A DNA stretch of 51,459 nt from Pararhodospirillum oryzae. Its GTDB lineage: Bacteria; Pseudomonadota; Alphaproteobacteria; Rhodospirillales; Rhodospirillaceae. Of the stretch, positions 38,690 through 49,050 are shown one piece after another (within the stretch, counting starts at the first letter, position 1; each line of letters opens with the position of its first letter). The DNA is taken from NCBI RefSeq assembly GCF_007992075.1, contig NZ_BJZO01000022.1, positions 1 through 51,459 of the forward strand, given 5' to 3'. The notes under the pieces were generated by a model. It was given only the letters and a program-made list of their open reading frames with translations. It was not told the origin of the DNA and ran no database searches. The translations under genes were made by a program, and so were the position numbers.

Positions 38690-40090
38690 GTGCTTGCTCG
38701 CCTGCGACGCCTGTTTGCCCCGCCCCGAACCCGCGCCCTTGAAGCGGGAGCGCGGGGACGCCGCTGGGACGGCGCGCCCGTGGTGTCACGGAGCCTGACC
38801 AACGACGTGGCCGCCCAGGGGCGCACGGTGTCGGCTCGGGCGTCGCACGCCGCGCGCAACGACCCCCATGCCGCCGCCGCCGTCTCGGCGCTGGTTGCGT
38901 CGATCGTCGGGCCGGGCATTGTCCCTTCGAGTCAACATCCCGACCCCGAGGCCCGCGAGCGCGTCAATGCCCTGTGGGCCGATTGGGTGTCCCTGGCCGA
39001 CTTCGACCGCCTGGGCGATTTCTACGCGCTGCAAGCCCTGGCCGTGCGCCAGATGATCGAGGTGGGAGAGAGCTTCGCGCACCTGTTCGACGTGGGCGAC
39101 GGGTTGCGCCTGCGGCTGATCCATCCCGACCAAGTGCCTTTCGAGTTTCCGTTGATCGGCCCCGCCTCGAACGTGCGGGCGGGTGTCGAGTTGGACGATC
39201 TGGGCCGGGTGGTGGCCTATCACGTCCTGCCCCGGCGCCCGGACGATCCCACGGCGCCTTTCGTTGCCGCCTATACCCCGGTGCGCGTTCCCGCCGACGA
39301 CGTGGCCCACCTGTTCCAGCCCCTCGAACCGGGCCAGCTTCGGGGCCTGTCCTGGCTGGCGCCCGTCCTTTTGAAATTGCACGACCTGGACCAGCACGCC
39401 GACGCCGCCTTGATGAGGGCCAAGGTCGCGGCCTTGCTCTGTGGGGTGATCACCGACCCGGATGGGAGCGGCGCGGGCCTGGGCGGCACTCAAACCGGCG
39501 GCACCCTGACCACGGGCCTTGAGCCGGGCACCCTCTTGTCGCTGCCGCCCGGGAAGGGTGTCGAGTTTCTGGACCCGAAGGAAAGCCAACATTTCGACGC
39601 CTTCACGAAATCGCACTTGCGCGCCGTGGCCGCTGGTCTGGGCATCCCCTACGAATTGCTGACCGGGGACCTGTCGGGCGTGAACTATTCGAGCATCCGT
39701 GCCGGCATGGTCGAGTTTCGACGGAAACTTGAACACTGGCAACACAACGTCGTCGTGTTCCGCTTCTGCCGACCGATCTGGGATCGGTGGATTGAGTATT
39801 GCGGTCTGTCTGGCCTGTTGCCCGGATACCTGGACGATCCCGCGCCCTATCACCGCGTGGATTGGCTCCCGCCGCGTCAAGAATGGGTCGATCCGAAAAA
39901 GGACACCGAGGCCGAGGTCTTGGCAATCCGCGCCGGGTTGAAGAGCCGGACGCAAGCCATCACGGAACGCGGCTATTCGCCCGAAAAGGTGGACGCGGAA
40001 ATTGCCCTGGACCGTGCCCGCGAACAACGGCTTGGCCTGGCGTTCGACACCACCTTGCCGACGACTGCGGAGGCCCCTGCCGATGCCTGA
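38690..40090 (+). CDS. Phage portal protein, lambda family
   Basis: About 466 residues. Lambda gpB-type portal: NDPHAAAAVSALVASIVGPGI near the N-terminus, IHPDQVPFE, and LGIPYELLTGDLSGVNYSSIRAGMVEFRR, the most conserved stretch of the family. It forms the dodecameric vertex through which DNA enters. GTG at 38690 is preferred because GGAGG lies 7 nt upstream; the ATG at 38684 would be only 1-2 nt from it. The stop overlaps the protease-capsid start by 8 bp. Confidence 0.93.
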   Translation: MLARLRRLFAPPRTRALEAGARGRRWDGAPVVSRSLTNDVAAQGRTVSARASHAARNDPHAAAAVSALVASIVGPGIVPSSQHPDPEARERVNALWADWVSLADFDRLGDFYALQALAVRQMIEVGESFAHLFDVGDGLRLRLIHPDQVPFEFPLIGPASNVRAGVELDDLGRVVAYHVLPRRPDDPTAPFVAAYTPVRVPADDVAHLFQPLEPGQLRGLSWLAPVLLKLHDLDQHADAALMRAKVAALLCGVITDPDGSGAGLGGTQTGGTLTTGLEPGTLLSLPPGKGVEFLDPKESQHFDAFTKSHLRAVAAGLGIPYELLTGDLSGVNYSSIRAGMVEFRRKLEHWQHNVVVFRFCRPIWDRWIEYCGLSGLLPGYLDDPAPYHRVDWLPPRQEWVDPKKDTEAEVLAIRAGLKSRTQAITERGYSPEKVDAEIALDRAREQRLGLAFDTTLPTTAEAPADA

Positions 40091-41858
40091 CACCTTGACC
40101 CGCGCCCTGGGGAGCCCGTCCACCCTGTCCAGGGAGGCCCGCACCGTCGAAGCCGTGGCCCTGTCCGGCCCCGCGCCTGCCGTGCGCCCGGCTCCGGCGC
40201 CAGACGGAAGCCGGACGGCTTGGGTCGAGGAACTGGACGCCCAGGGCGCCGACCTGTCGCGGTTCATCGGCGGGCCGGCGCTGGTCGATCACACCAACCG
40301 CGTTGACGCCGCCGTGGGGCGCGTCGAGACCGCGCGCATCGAGGGCGACAAGATCCTGGCCCAGGTGCGCTTCGACACAAGCCCGGGGGCGGATTCCCTC
40401 ATGGGCAAGCTGGAAGCCGGATCCGTGCGCGGCGTGTCGCTCGGCTACATCGTCCAGACCTGGGAGCGCGCCGGAACGCGCGATGGCCTGCCGGTGTTCT
40501 GCGCGGTGGCTTGGACCCCGCATGAAATCTCATTCACCCCGCTGCCGGTCGATTCCGGCGCCCTTGTCCGATCGAAGGATCACCCCATGCCGAACACTAC
40601 CCCTGCCGCCGACGCGGTGCCCGTTGACGACACGGCGCCCGAGGATCGCCTGGGCAAGCTGGAAGCCCTGGTTGCCAAGCTGGCCGAAACCGTCGAAGCC
40701 CTGGCCAAGCCCAAGGACGACAAGCCCGCCGCCCCTGCCACGGGCGCCCGGTCGATCGTGCTCAACAACCGGCCTTCTGTCGTCCAGGGCGCCAGTTATG
40801 ACGACCCCGCCGTCATGCGCCGGGGCATGGCCGATGCCCTGGCCGCGAGCTTTTCGCCCTTGGTGCAGGCCGAGGGTCACGCGACGATGTACCGGTCTTG
40901 GCGCCCGTCGGACATGGCCGCCGCGCTGCTGTCGGCTCGCGGGGAAACCGTGAACCGCTTCGACCGGGAGGCACTCCTGGTGCGCGCCCTGGGCGCCCAT
41001 GGCACGTCCGACTTCCCCGGCCTGCTGGCCGACGCCGCCAACAAGGCGTTGCTCGCCCAGTACCAAGCCGCCGCGCCGACCTACCGCCAGATTGCGGCGC
41101 GCAAGGCGTTTCAGGACTTCAAGGCGCATCGCTTCTTGCGGGTGGGTGATTTCCCGACGTTCCATGAAGTGATCGAAGGCGGAGAAACCCGCTACGGCAC
41201 CCTGTCGGAGAACAACGAAGCTGTCACCGCGCGGGAGTTTGCTTCGGGGATCGTCATTGGCCGCAAGGCGCTGATTAATGACGACTTGAGCGCGCTGTCT
41301 GACTTCTCGGGCCTGATCGCCACGCGCGCCGCTGCCTTCGAGGACGCGACCGTTTACGCCCTGCTGGCCGACAACGGCCCCACCCTTGCCGATGGCAAGG
41401 CGCTGTTCGATGCCGCCCACGGCAACAAGGCCGGCACCGGTGCCGCTTTGAGCGTCACCACCCTGTCGGCTGCCGTGGCCGCCCTGCGCGGCATGACTGG
41501 CCTGGACGGGTTGCCGCTGAACGTCCAGCCCCGCTTCCTGGTGGTGGGTGTCGCCGCCGAGGTCGCGGCGCGGCAGGTGGTGGCGACGATCACCCCGGCC
41601 AAGTCCACGGACGTGAACCCCTGGGGCGGTGCCTTCGAGGTCATCGTCTCCCCGCACATTGCGGGCAATCGCTGGTTCTTGGCCGCTGACCCTGCCCAGG
41701 TGCCGAGCGTGGTCTACGGCTGGGTTGGCGGCGCCGAGGGGCCGCAAATCAGCGTCGAAACCGACTTCGATACGCGCGCCGTGAAGGTCCGGGCCGGGAT
41801 CGACTTCGGGGCTGGGGCCATCGACTTCCGGGGCCTGTACCTGAACGCGGGCGCTTAA
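40083..41858 (+). CDS. Prohead protease / major capsid fusion protein
   Basis: 591 residues. Residues 1-150 are a prohead protease with catalytic His70 (LVDH) and Ser119 (RGVSLGY). Residues 165-215 form a charged Ala/Glu/Lys-rich helix (LGKLEALVAKLAETVEAL) like a scaffold or delta domain. The rest is an HK97-fold major capsid protein (FLRVGDFPTFHEV, SGLIATRAAAFEDATVYALL). The fused form is known in GpA-type prophages. An internal ATG at 40587 with AAGGA at ideal spacing could give a scaffold-capsid product without protease. Confidence 0.92.
   Translation: MPDTLTRALGSPSTLSREARTVEAVALSGPAPAVRPAPAPDGSRTAWVEELDAQGADLSRFIGGPALVDHTNRVDAAVGRVETARIEGDKILAQVRFDTSPGADSLMGKLEAGSVRGVSLGYIVQTWERAGTRDGLPVFCAVAWTPHEISFTPLPVDSGALVRSKDHPMPNTTPAADAVPVDDTAPEDRLGKLEALVAKLAETVEALAKPKDDKPAAPATGARSIVLNNRPSVVQGASYDDPAVMRRGMADALAASFSPLVQAEGHATMYRSWRPSDMAAALLSARGETVNRFDREALLVRALGAHGTSDFPGLLADAANKALLAQYQAAAPTYRQIAARKAFQDFKAHRFLRVGDFPTFHEVIEGGETRYGTLSENNEAVTAREFASGIVIGRKALINDDLSALSDFSGLIATRAAAFEDATVYALLADNGPTLADGKALFDAAHGNKAGTGAALSVTTLSAAVAALRGMTGLDGLPLNVQPRFLVVGVAAEVAARQVVATITPAKSTDVNPWGGAFEVIVSPHIAGNRWFLAADPAQVPSVVYGWVGGAEGPQISVETDFDTRAVKVRAGIDFGAGAIDFRGLYLNAGA
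40575..40589 (+). promoter_or_regulatory. Internal ribosome binding site and start in the fusion gene
   Basis: AAGGA (40575-40579), 7 nt, ATG (40587), in frame with the protease-capsid gene. The product would start MPNTTPAAD and lack the protease domain, much as lambda Nu3 is made from inside gene C. Confidence 0.6.
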
Positions 41859-41860
41859 TC

Positions 41861-42070
41861 ATGACAACGGAAGACCTGGTTGCGCGCCGGGACGCCCTGC
41901 AAGAGGCCATCGATACGGGCGTGCGGGAATGCCAATACGCCGACGGGACGCGGATGGTCTACCGCTCGACCGCTGAAATGCGGGACGCGCTGGCCCGGCT
42001 CAATGAGCGGATCGGGTCTTCCGTCCCGCGTGTCTCGCGCATTGTGTTTTCAGCAACGAAGGGACTTTGA
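41861..42070 (+). CDS. gpW-like head-tail joining protein
   Basis: 69 residues. LVARRDALQEAIDTGVRECQYADGTRMVYRSTAEMRDALARLNERI fits the lambda gpW family, which binds the filled head and readies it for tail attachment. Starts 3 bp after the capsid gene. Its presence in an island without tails fits heads made ready for a helper phage tail. Confidence 0.83.
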   Translation: MTTEDLVARRDALQEAIDTGVRECQYADGTRMVYRSTAEMRDALARLNERIGSSVPRVSRIVFSATKGL

Positions 42071-42072
42071 CC

Positions 42073-42420
42073 ATGGCGACTAATTTTGTCCAAGACGGGC
42101 ATATCGTGACGATTACGGCCCCGGCGGGGGGCGTGTCGTCCGGGGATGGGATCTTGGTGGGGGCGCTGTTTGGCGTGGCCCTGACCGATGCCGCCGAGGG
42201 CGAAGCGGTCAACGTCCAGCTGTCCGGGGCGTGGTCCCTGCCGAAGGCGAGCGCGGCTGTCTTTGCCCAGGGCGGCGCGGTGTCGTGGGACAGCACCGCC
42301 GGCCAGTGTGTGGCGCCTGCGACTGGTAAGGTCCCCGTGGGCACCGCCTTGGTGGCCGCCGGATCGGGCACCACGTCGGTGGTGGTGCGCCTGGACGGCA
42401 CTGCGACGGCTGCCGCGTAG
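42073..42420 (+). CDS. DUF2190 (capsid cement-like) protein
   Basis: 115 residues, beta-rich and low in charge: NFVQDGHIVTITAPAGGVSSGDGILVGALFGVALTDA, then GAWSLPKASAAVFAQGGAVSWD. Matches DUF2190, found with GpA-type head genes and thought to decorate or stabilise capsids. ATG 3 bp after the gpW-like stop. Confidence 0.85.
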   Translation: MATNFVQDGHIVTITAPAGGVSSGDGILVGALFGVALTDAAEGEAVNVQLSGAWSLPKASAAVFAQGGAVSWDSTAGQCVAPATGKVPVGTALVAAGSGTTSVVVRLDGTATAAA

Positions 42421-42428
42421 GCACGCTG

Positions 42429-42896
42429 ATGGCCCGCGCGCGCACCAAGGCACCCCGATCCATCGGCCCCACGCCGGAACGGCTGGCAAAGCCCGATGGG
42501 CAGTTTGTCACCGTCCCGACCGAAAGCGCGGGCCTGTATGCCGCGCGCTCGGTGCCCACCTGGGAGCGGCTGCTGTCGCGTGGAGTGATCGATGACCGGC
42601 AGGCGACGGCCGCCGCCTTCTATGTCCAGGCATGGGAGCGGCTTGAAGGCGCTGGACATGCGCCTTCCATCCTTTTGAAGGCCGGTGCCGCTGTTGACGT
42701 GTCGTGGTCGGGCGGCGCATTGCCCGAAAAGGTGATCCGCATTGCCGGGCAATTCCGCAAATGTTGCTCGTTGCTGGGGGCTGACCTTTTTCTCGTTGAT
42801 GCCGTGGTCCGGCTCGACCTGCACCCGGCGAAATCCTGGCAGAAAAACCGGCTTCGCGCTGCCCTGGGGCGGCTGGCCGATGCCATTGGAGCATGA
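42429..42896 (+). CDS. Hypothetical island protein
   Basis: 155 residues, basic and mainly helical (VIDDRQATAAAFYVQAWERLEG, PEKVIRIAGQFRKCCSLLGADLFLVDAVV). No family recognised with confidence. The composition would suit a DNA-binding regulator or a head completion protein. Directly follows the DUF2190 gene. Confidence 0.6.
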   Translation: MARARTKAPRSIGPTPERLAKPDGQFVTVPTESAGLYAARSVPTWERLLSRGVIDDRQATAAAFYVQAWERLEGAGHAPSILLKAGAAVDVSWSGGALPEKVIRIAGQFRKCCSLLGADLFLVDAVVRLDLHPAKSWQKNRLRAALGRLADAIGA

Positions 42897-42900
42897 CCTG

Positions 42901-43071
42901 ATGACGCCCGAAGACCGCCATGCCGACGCCCTGCGCCGGATCGAGCAAGCCCTGGATGACCTGAAACAGGCCGCCCGTGACATGGCGGCGGACGACCAGC
43001 AACCGCCGCCGCCTCGGGCGCGCCCTGTCCGGCGCCGTCGCGTCACGCGGTCAAAGTGGATGGACCGATGA
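42901..43071 (+). CDS. Small island protein with basic tail
   Basis: 56 residues: an acidic helix (EDRHADALRRIEQALDDLKQAARDM) followed by a proline run and an arginine-rich C-terminus (RPVRRRRVTRSK). ATG 5 bp after the previous stop; the stop overlaps the next start by ATGA. Probably real because of the tight packing; function unknown. Confidence 0.55.
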   Translation: MTPEDRHADALRRIEQALDDLKQAARDMAADDQQPPPPRARPVRRRRVTRSKWMDR

Positions 43072-43349
43072 CCGACACCCGGCCCGTCGAAGTGACGCTG
43101 ATCCAGGTGGACCGCACGCCGGGCCGGGGTTCGCTGGTTGCCCTGGCCGTCGCTGAAATCGACGTAGGCGGGATCGTGTTCCGATTGCAGGCCGTCCCGA
43201 TCCGGTGCGAGCGCGGGGGGCGGCTGACCATCGGCGAGCCATGCACCCGTGACCCGAGCGGTGCATGGGTGCCCGCCGTCTGCCTGCCGCCTGAGGTGTT
43301 CGGGGCGCTGACGGATTTGGTGCGCGCGGAGTTGCGGGAGGCGGCGTAG
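43068..43349 (+). CDS. Hypothetical island protein
   Basis: 93 residues, beta-rich (VEVTLIQVDRTPGRGSLVALAVAEIDVGGIVFRLQAVPIRC) with a helical end. The pattern is faintly like SpoVG/phage SpoVG-like proteins, too weak to assign. ATGA overlap with the upstream gene places it in the same operon. The last plus-strand gene of the morphogenesis operon. Confidence 0.55.
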   Translation: MTDTRPVEVTLIQVDRTPGRGSLVALAVAEIDVGGIVFRLQAVPIRCERGGRLTIGEPCTRDPSGAWVPAVCLPPEVFGALTDLVRAELREAA

Positions 43350-43384
43350 GTTCACCCTAATTGGGGGCAGAAACCCGTCAAGTC

Positions 43385-43603
43385 TTATCTGCGAACTGAA
43401 ATCGCGCCAATTCCTGGCTTAAAATGCTCAAGAACGACAGGTGAGAATCTCTCTCTTTTGTTATTGCTTTTATTTCCGACCTTCTCGAACCAAACGCAAG
43501 TCACACCAGTCTCGCCCGTCATGTAGTGATCCCCAACGCTTTCAACGGTCATCGCGGGACCGCCAGACTTCAGTCTCACGACATCTCCCGGCTTGAACTC
43601 CAT
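43385..43603 (-). CDS. DUF2158 (YodC-like) small protein
   Basis: 72 residues. FKPGDVVRLKSGGPAMTVESVGD...GVTCVWFEK is the DUF2158 pattern. These small SH3-like proteins occur often on prophages and plasmids; function unknown. Opposite strand to the head genes and lower GC. Confidence 0.85.
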   Translation of the reverse strand: MEFKPGDVVRLKSGGPAMTVESVGDHYMTGETGVTCVWFEKVGNKSNNKRERFSPVVLEHFKPGIGAISVRR

Positions 43604-43683
43604 GCTCTTCCTCCATCACAAAAAAGGGCGGACAACACAGAAACGATATTGTGGACCGCAACCAAGCGCAATGGGTGTCATTG

Positions 43684-43875
43684 TCAACTGGAAACTTCGC
43701 CGCTCTTTCCAGTATCCGCGCCCGGCTCTGGCAGGTATCCCCGATCCTGAAGCCACGCTTTCAGAATCCGCTCGACCAGCGACGAGACCGAGCGGTCATC
43801 GTCCGCTGCCGCGCGGGTGAGGGCGTCCTTCACTTCGGGTTCGACCCGGAAGCCGAGCGGAGCCGTTCGGACCAT
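43684..43875 (-). CDS. Arc-type ribbon-helix-helix regulator
   Basis: 63 residues: LGFRVEPEVKDALTRAAADDDRSVSSLVERILKAWL is a ribbon-helix-helix domain. It starts at 43875, right at a cluster of inverted TAACATTGTTAGAGGATG-type repeats, which it probably binds. Divergent from the small gene at 43975; likely an island repressor or autoregulator. Confidence 0.82.
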   Translation of the reverse strand: MVRTAPLGFRVEPEVKDALTRAAADDDRSVSSLVERILKAWLQDRGYLPEPGADTGKSGEVSS

Positions 43876-43879
43876 ATTC

Positions 43880-43950
43880 TAACATCCTCTAACATTGTTG
43901 TTGACGTTATGCATATTGGCGTTACTATACTAACATTGTTAGAGGATGCA
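43880..43950. promoter_or_regulatory. Divergent promoter with inverted operators
   Basis: CATCCTCTAACA (about 43883-43894) is mirrored by TGTTAGAGGATG (about 43937-43948). Extra CTAACATTGTT copies lie at 43889 and 43930. A plus-strand promoter, -35 TTGACG (43901-43906) and -10 TACTAT (43923-43928), lies between them, so bound repressor would block it. Much more AT-rich than the surroundings. Confidence 0.75.
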
Positions 43951-43974
43951 AGCGCCCCAAACGGAGACACCACG

Positions 43975-44220
43975 ATGACCAAAACAACCAATACCACGGC
44001 GCCCGCCGCCCTGGATCACAAGACCCTCAACGCCTGCATTTTGCGCATGGACGCGCTGGCCGGGCTGCTGGATTGGCTGTCTGCCGCTGAGACAGCCCTT
44101 ATCGACTGCGCCGAGGATCAGCCGGCGGATCGAAGCCGGTCCTTGGCCTTGTGGGCCCTCAAAGAGTATGTGGACGACACCGCCGCCATGCTGGACCCCG
44201 AGCGGCGCACCACCGCCTGA
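43975..44220 (+). CDS. Small hypothetical island protein
   Basis: 81 residues, acidic and helical (LDHKTLNACILRMDALAGLLDWLSAAETALIDCAEDQ). GGAG lies 10 nt before the ATG at 43975. Divergent from the ribbon-helix-helix gene and under the operator cluster, so its expression is probably repressed by that protein. No family recognised. Confidence 0.62.
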   Translation: MTKTTNTTAPAALDHKTLNACILRMDALAGLLDWLSAAETALIDCAEDQPADRSRSLALWALKEYVDDTAAMLDPERRTTA

Positions 44221-44247
44221 CCCTCTCCGCAGATTTTGCGGATTGAC

Positions 44248-44280
44248 GCCCGCCCTGGGGAGACCTGGGGCGGGCTTTTC
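44248..44280 (+). terminator. Intrinsic terminator
   Basis: GCCCGCCC (44248-44255)/GGGCGGGC (44268-44275) followed by TTTTC, 28 bp after the small gene. Confidence 0.85.
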
Positions 44281-44290
44281 TATGTCAGTG

Positions 44291-44362
44291 CTGACACGCC
44301 GTCTGACACGGGTTCTGACACGCCAACGGACACGGCGGAAATTGCTGACACAGTGCTGACAC
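44291..44362. promoter_or_regulatory. Right integrase arm-type sites
   Basis: Five CTGACAC copies (44291, 44303, 44315, 44345, 44356). The last two form a 20 bp block identical to that at 30803-30822. The 12 and 11 bp spacings suit integrase arm sites. Confidence 0.75.
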
Positions 44363-44369
44363 GAACGAC

Positions 44370-44397
44370 AAAGCCCCGGAACTGTGTCCGGGGCTTT
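44370..44397. terminator. Bidirectional terminator near attR
   Basis: AAAGCCCCGG (44370-44379)/CCGGGGCTTT (44388-44397), giving a U-tract in both directions. Insulates the island from the tRNA gene. Confidence 0.85.
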
Positions 44398-44427
44398 GCT
44401 GCAAGATACTGTTTTTCTTGCCTAATT

Positions 44428-44503
<76 letters not shown>

Positions 44504-44701
44504 GTCAAAACAGCGGCGGGCCGGGAAAACCGGGGCCGTCTGGCGCCATGCAAAGTCTTCGCCCCCTCGCCGGAGGGCCGTCCGCAAGGCGTCGTGCATG
44601 TAAGGCAGATCGCTCCCGCTTGTCAACGCATCTCGCGCCCTTCCGTCACGGAAATTCGTCCTTGCCCGTTCCCGAGGGGGGCGGACAAAAGGCGTGCGGG
44701 G

Positions 44702-46562
<1,861 letters not shown>

Positions 46563-46628
46563 GACGTTTTTCCTTGGCGGGCCGGTCGGGCCGGTGTGCT
46601 CGCTGGAGATCGTCCCCAACAGGGCATA

Positions 46629-47399
46629 TCACGGGTTGAGCAGGCGATACACCCGCTTGTTCAAGCCGTCCCGCCAGCGGTTGAACCGGCGCCGCCACAA
46701 GGTCCACCGGCTGCCCGCGTAGCGCCGTTCCGGGTCGCGCGCGCCAATCGCCGAGGGCAGCTCGTCGCGGTGCGTCACCACGAACGGATGCACCAGGAAC
46801 GGCACCAGGCCGTTTTCCCAATAGCGATCCACGGTGTGATCAATGGGCATGAACAGGCGCTGGGTGTAGGCCAGCACCCGCCGCGCGCCTTCGCGCGTGA
46901 TCACGTATCCTTGCAGGCCCAGGATATGGGTGCGCGGGCGCACCAGCACGTGATCCGGGCCCAGGGGCCCCTCGGCCGGATGGCGGGCCACGGCGCGGGC
47001 CATCGCGGCGGCGCGCAGGCTGCCCAGGCGCACCAGCGCCCAGGGGCGGGGCCAGGGGGTGGGGGGATGCAGCAAGGCATCGAGCACCCCGGGCAGGGCA
47101 TCGTCCAGGCGCACGTCGTCCTCCAGGATCAAGGCCGCGTCCAGATCCTCGTCCACCACCTTGCGGATCGCGCGTTCATGGGCCAGGAAGCAGGCGATTT
47201 CCGTGGGCAGCATCTCGACCCCATACACCCCCAGGCAGCGGGCGCGGTCGTAGCGGGCCCAGTCGGCCGGGGTGAGCTGGGCCGGGGTGATGCCATCGAC
47301 AAAGGTGGCCTCCAGGCCCACCCGCGCCAGTTCCCCGGCCATCAGGGCGCGGCGCTCCAGGGCGTCGGGAAGGGAGACGACAAACACGGGCAACGACAT
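46629..47399 (-). CDS. Glycosyltransferase family 25 (LPS biosynthesis)
   Basis: 256 residues. FVVSLPDALERRALMAGEL, GVYGVEMLPTEIACFLAHERAI and ALILEDDVRLDD match GT25, enzymes adding sugars to lipooligosaccharide or other acceptors with a conserved ED(D) motif. The C-terminus is basic. In tandem with a diverged paralogue downstream (66 bp apart), suggesting duplication. Exact sugar and acceptor unknown. Confidence 0.87.
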   Translation of the reverse strand: MSLPVFVVSLPDALERRALMAGELARVGLEATFVDGITPAQLTPADWARYDRARCLGVYGVEMLPTEIACFLAHERAIRKVVDEDLDAALILEDDVRLDDALPGVLDALLHPPTPWPRPWALVRLGSLRAAAMARAVARHPAEGPLGPDHVLVRPRTHILGLQGYVITREGARRVLAYTQRLFMPIDHTVDRYWENGLVPFLVHPFVVTHRDELPSAIGARDPERRYAGSRWTLWRRRFNRWRDGLNKRVYRLLNP

Positions 47400-47512
47400 G
47401 GCGCAACCTTTCCAGGGACAAGGAGCCGCGGGCGCGAAAGGGCAGGGGAGGGCGCGCCGCCGGGGCGAAACGCCTGGGGATATGTACCATGGCGGGCAGG
47501 GGCCGGCAAAGA

Positions 47513-49045
47513 TCAGCGCGGCAGGCGGATGCGCGCGCGCAAGCCTCCGATCGGGCTGCTTTCCAAGGTGATGTCGCCCCCCATGGCGCGGATCAGGTCG
47601 CGGGCAATGGTCAGCCCCAGGCCGGTGCCGCCGGTGCGGGGATTGCGCGACCCCTCGATGCGGAAAAAGGCGCGAAAGACATCCTCGCGCCGTTCGGGAG
47701 GAATGCCGGGGCCGTCGTCGTCCACCAGGATTTCCACGTTGTGGTCGCGCATGCCAACGCGCACCGCCACGTGATCGGCGAAGCGTTGCGCGTTGCCCAG
47801 GATGTTGGCGAGGCAGCGCTCGGTGGCGTGGGGCTTGACGGGCACGGTCAGCGGCTGTTCCACGTGCACGTCAATGCGCGCCCCGTTGCGGCGCATGCGC
47901 GCGACCACGTCCTGGACCAGGGCGTTGATCTCCACGGGACGGGTTTCCTCCGACCCTTCGCCCCGGGCAAAGGCCAGATAGCCTTCGATCAGGCGTTCCA
48001 TCTCGGCCACGTCCTCGGTCAGGTCGTCCACGCCCTCCATCCCTTCCATGAGCGCGAGTTGCAGGCGCATGCGGGTCAGGGGGGTGCGCAGGTCGTGGCT
48101 GACACCGGCCAGCATCTCGGTGCGCTGGGCGATCTGGCGGCGGATGCGTTCGCGCATGCGGATGAAGGCAAGCCCCGCCTGGCGGACCTCGACCGCGCCC
48201 CGGTTCTGGAACTCGGTCACGTCGCGGTCCTTGCCCAGGGCATCGGCGGCGGCCGCCAGCGAGCGGATCGGGCGCACCTGGTTGCGCATGAACAAGGTGG
48301 CCACGGCGAACAAGATCAGCGAGGAAATGGTCATCCACCCGATGAAGATATAGGTGGTCACGCTAAACAGGCGCTTGCGGGGCACCACCACGTCCAGCAC
48401 CCCGTCCACCACCTGGATGTGCAAGATCAAGGTGCGCTCGTCGAGAACATCGACATGACACGAAAGCCCGGTGTGGGCGGTGACCGTGCGGTACAACTGG
48501 CGGGCCACGAAATCCTGGGCCTGGGCCTCGGGCGGCTCGGGCGGCAGGAACGCCCCGGGCTGGAAACGCATTTTCAGCTGCTGGCGCACATGCACCAGGG
48601 CAAACATCCATTGCCGGTTGCTGGGGTCGGGGTGGCGGGCCATGAAATCCAGCACGACCCCGATTTCCGAGGCCACGGCGTCATTCATGCGCCGGCTCAT
48701 GGTGTCCCAATGGCGATCGAAAAAGATGGTGGCCGTGATCACCTGCAGCACGATCAGCGGCGTGACGATGATCAGCAGCGAGCGGCCCATCAGGCTCTTG
48801 GGCAAGATCGCGTGCAGCATCCGCGCGATGGGGCGCACGGCCGAGCGCTCCAGGTGCACGAGGCGCGCGAACAGGCCGATCGGAGGATGATGGCGCGCGC
48901 GCGGGCGTGGAGGGACCTGGGCCAGGGCCGCCCACGGATCCGTCCCTTCGTCGGGGCTCCCTTCCGCGCCCGGACTCCCGGCCTTCGTGGGAGGCACGGT
49001 CTTGGCGGGAGATAAACGCGATCGGGAGAAAAACGGGAGGCGCAT
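47513..49045 (-). CDS. Sensor histidine kinase (EnvZ-like)
   Basis: 510 residues. A disordered Pro/Arg-rich N-terminus of about 85 residues, TM1 about 86-108, a periplasmic domain, TM2 about 231-253, then HAMP. The dimerisation domain has phospho-acceptor His317 (VSHDLRTPLTRMRLQL), followed by an ATPase domain with NILGNAQRF, DDGPGIP and GTGLGLTIA. It starts 5 bp after the OmpR-type regulator stop, so the two form a two-component system. The stimulus is unknown; the architecture is EnvZ-like. Confidence 0.92.
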   Translation of the reverse strand: MRLPFFSRSRLSPAKTVPPTKAGSPGAEGSPDEGTDPWAALAQVPPRPRARHHPPIGLFARLVHLERSAVRPIARMLHAILPKSLMGRSLLIIVTPLIVLQVITATIFFDRHWDTMSRRMNDAVASEIGVVLDFMARHPDPSNRQWMFALVHVRQQLKMRFQPGAFLPPEPPEAQAQDFVARQLYRTVTAHTGLSCHVDVLDERTLILHIQVVDGVLDVVVPRKRLFSVTTYIFIGWMTISSLILFAVATLFMRNQVRPIRSLAAAADALGKDRDVTEFQNRGAVEVRQAGLAFIRMRERIRRQIAQRTEMLAGVSHDLRTPLTRMRLQLALMEGMEGVDDLTEDVAEMERLIEGYLAFARGEGSEETRPVEINALVQDVVARMRRNGARIDVHVEQPLTVPVKPHATERCLANILGNAQRFADHVAVRVGMRDHNVEILVDDDGPGIPPERREDVFRAFFRIEGSRNPRTGGTGLGLTIARDLIRAMGGDITLESSPIGGLRARIRLPR

Positions 49046-49050
49046 GCGCG

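Noticed and set aside
38786-41747. Minus-strand frames across the portal and capsid genes.
   Set aside because: Composition typical of GC shadows; the plus strand holds complete phage head genes with overlaps.
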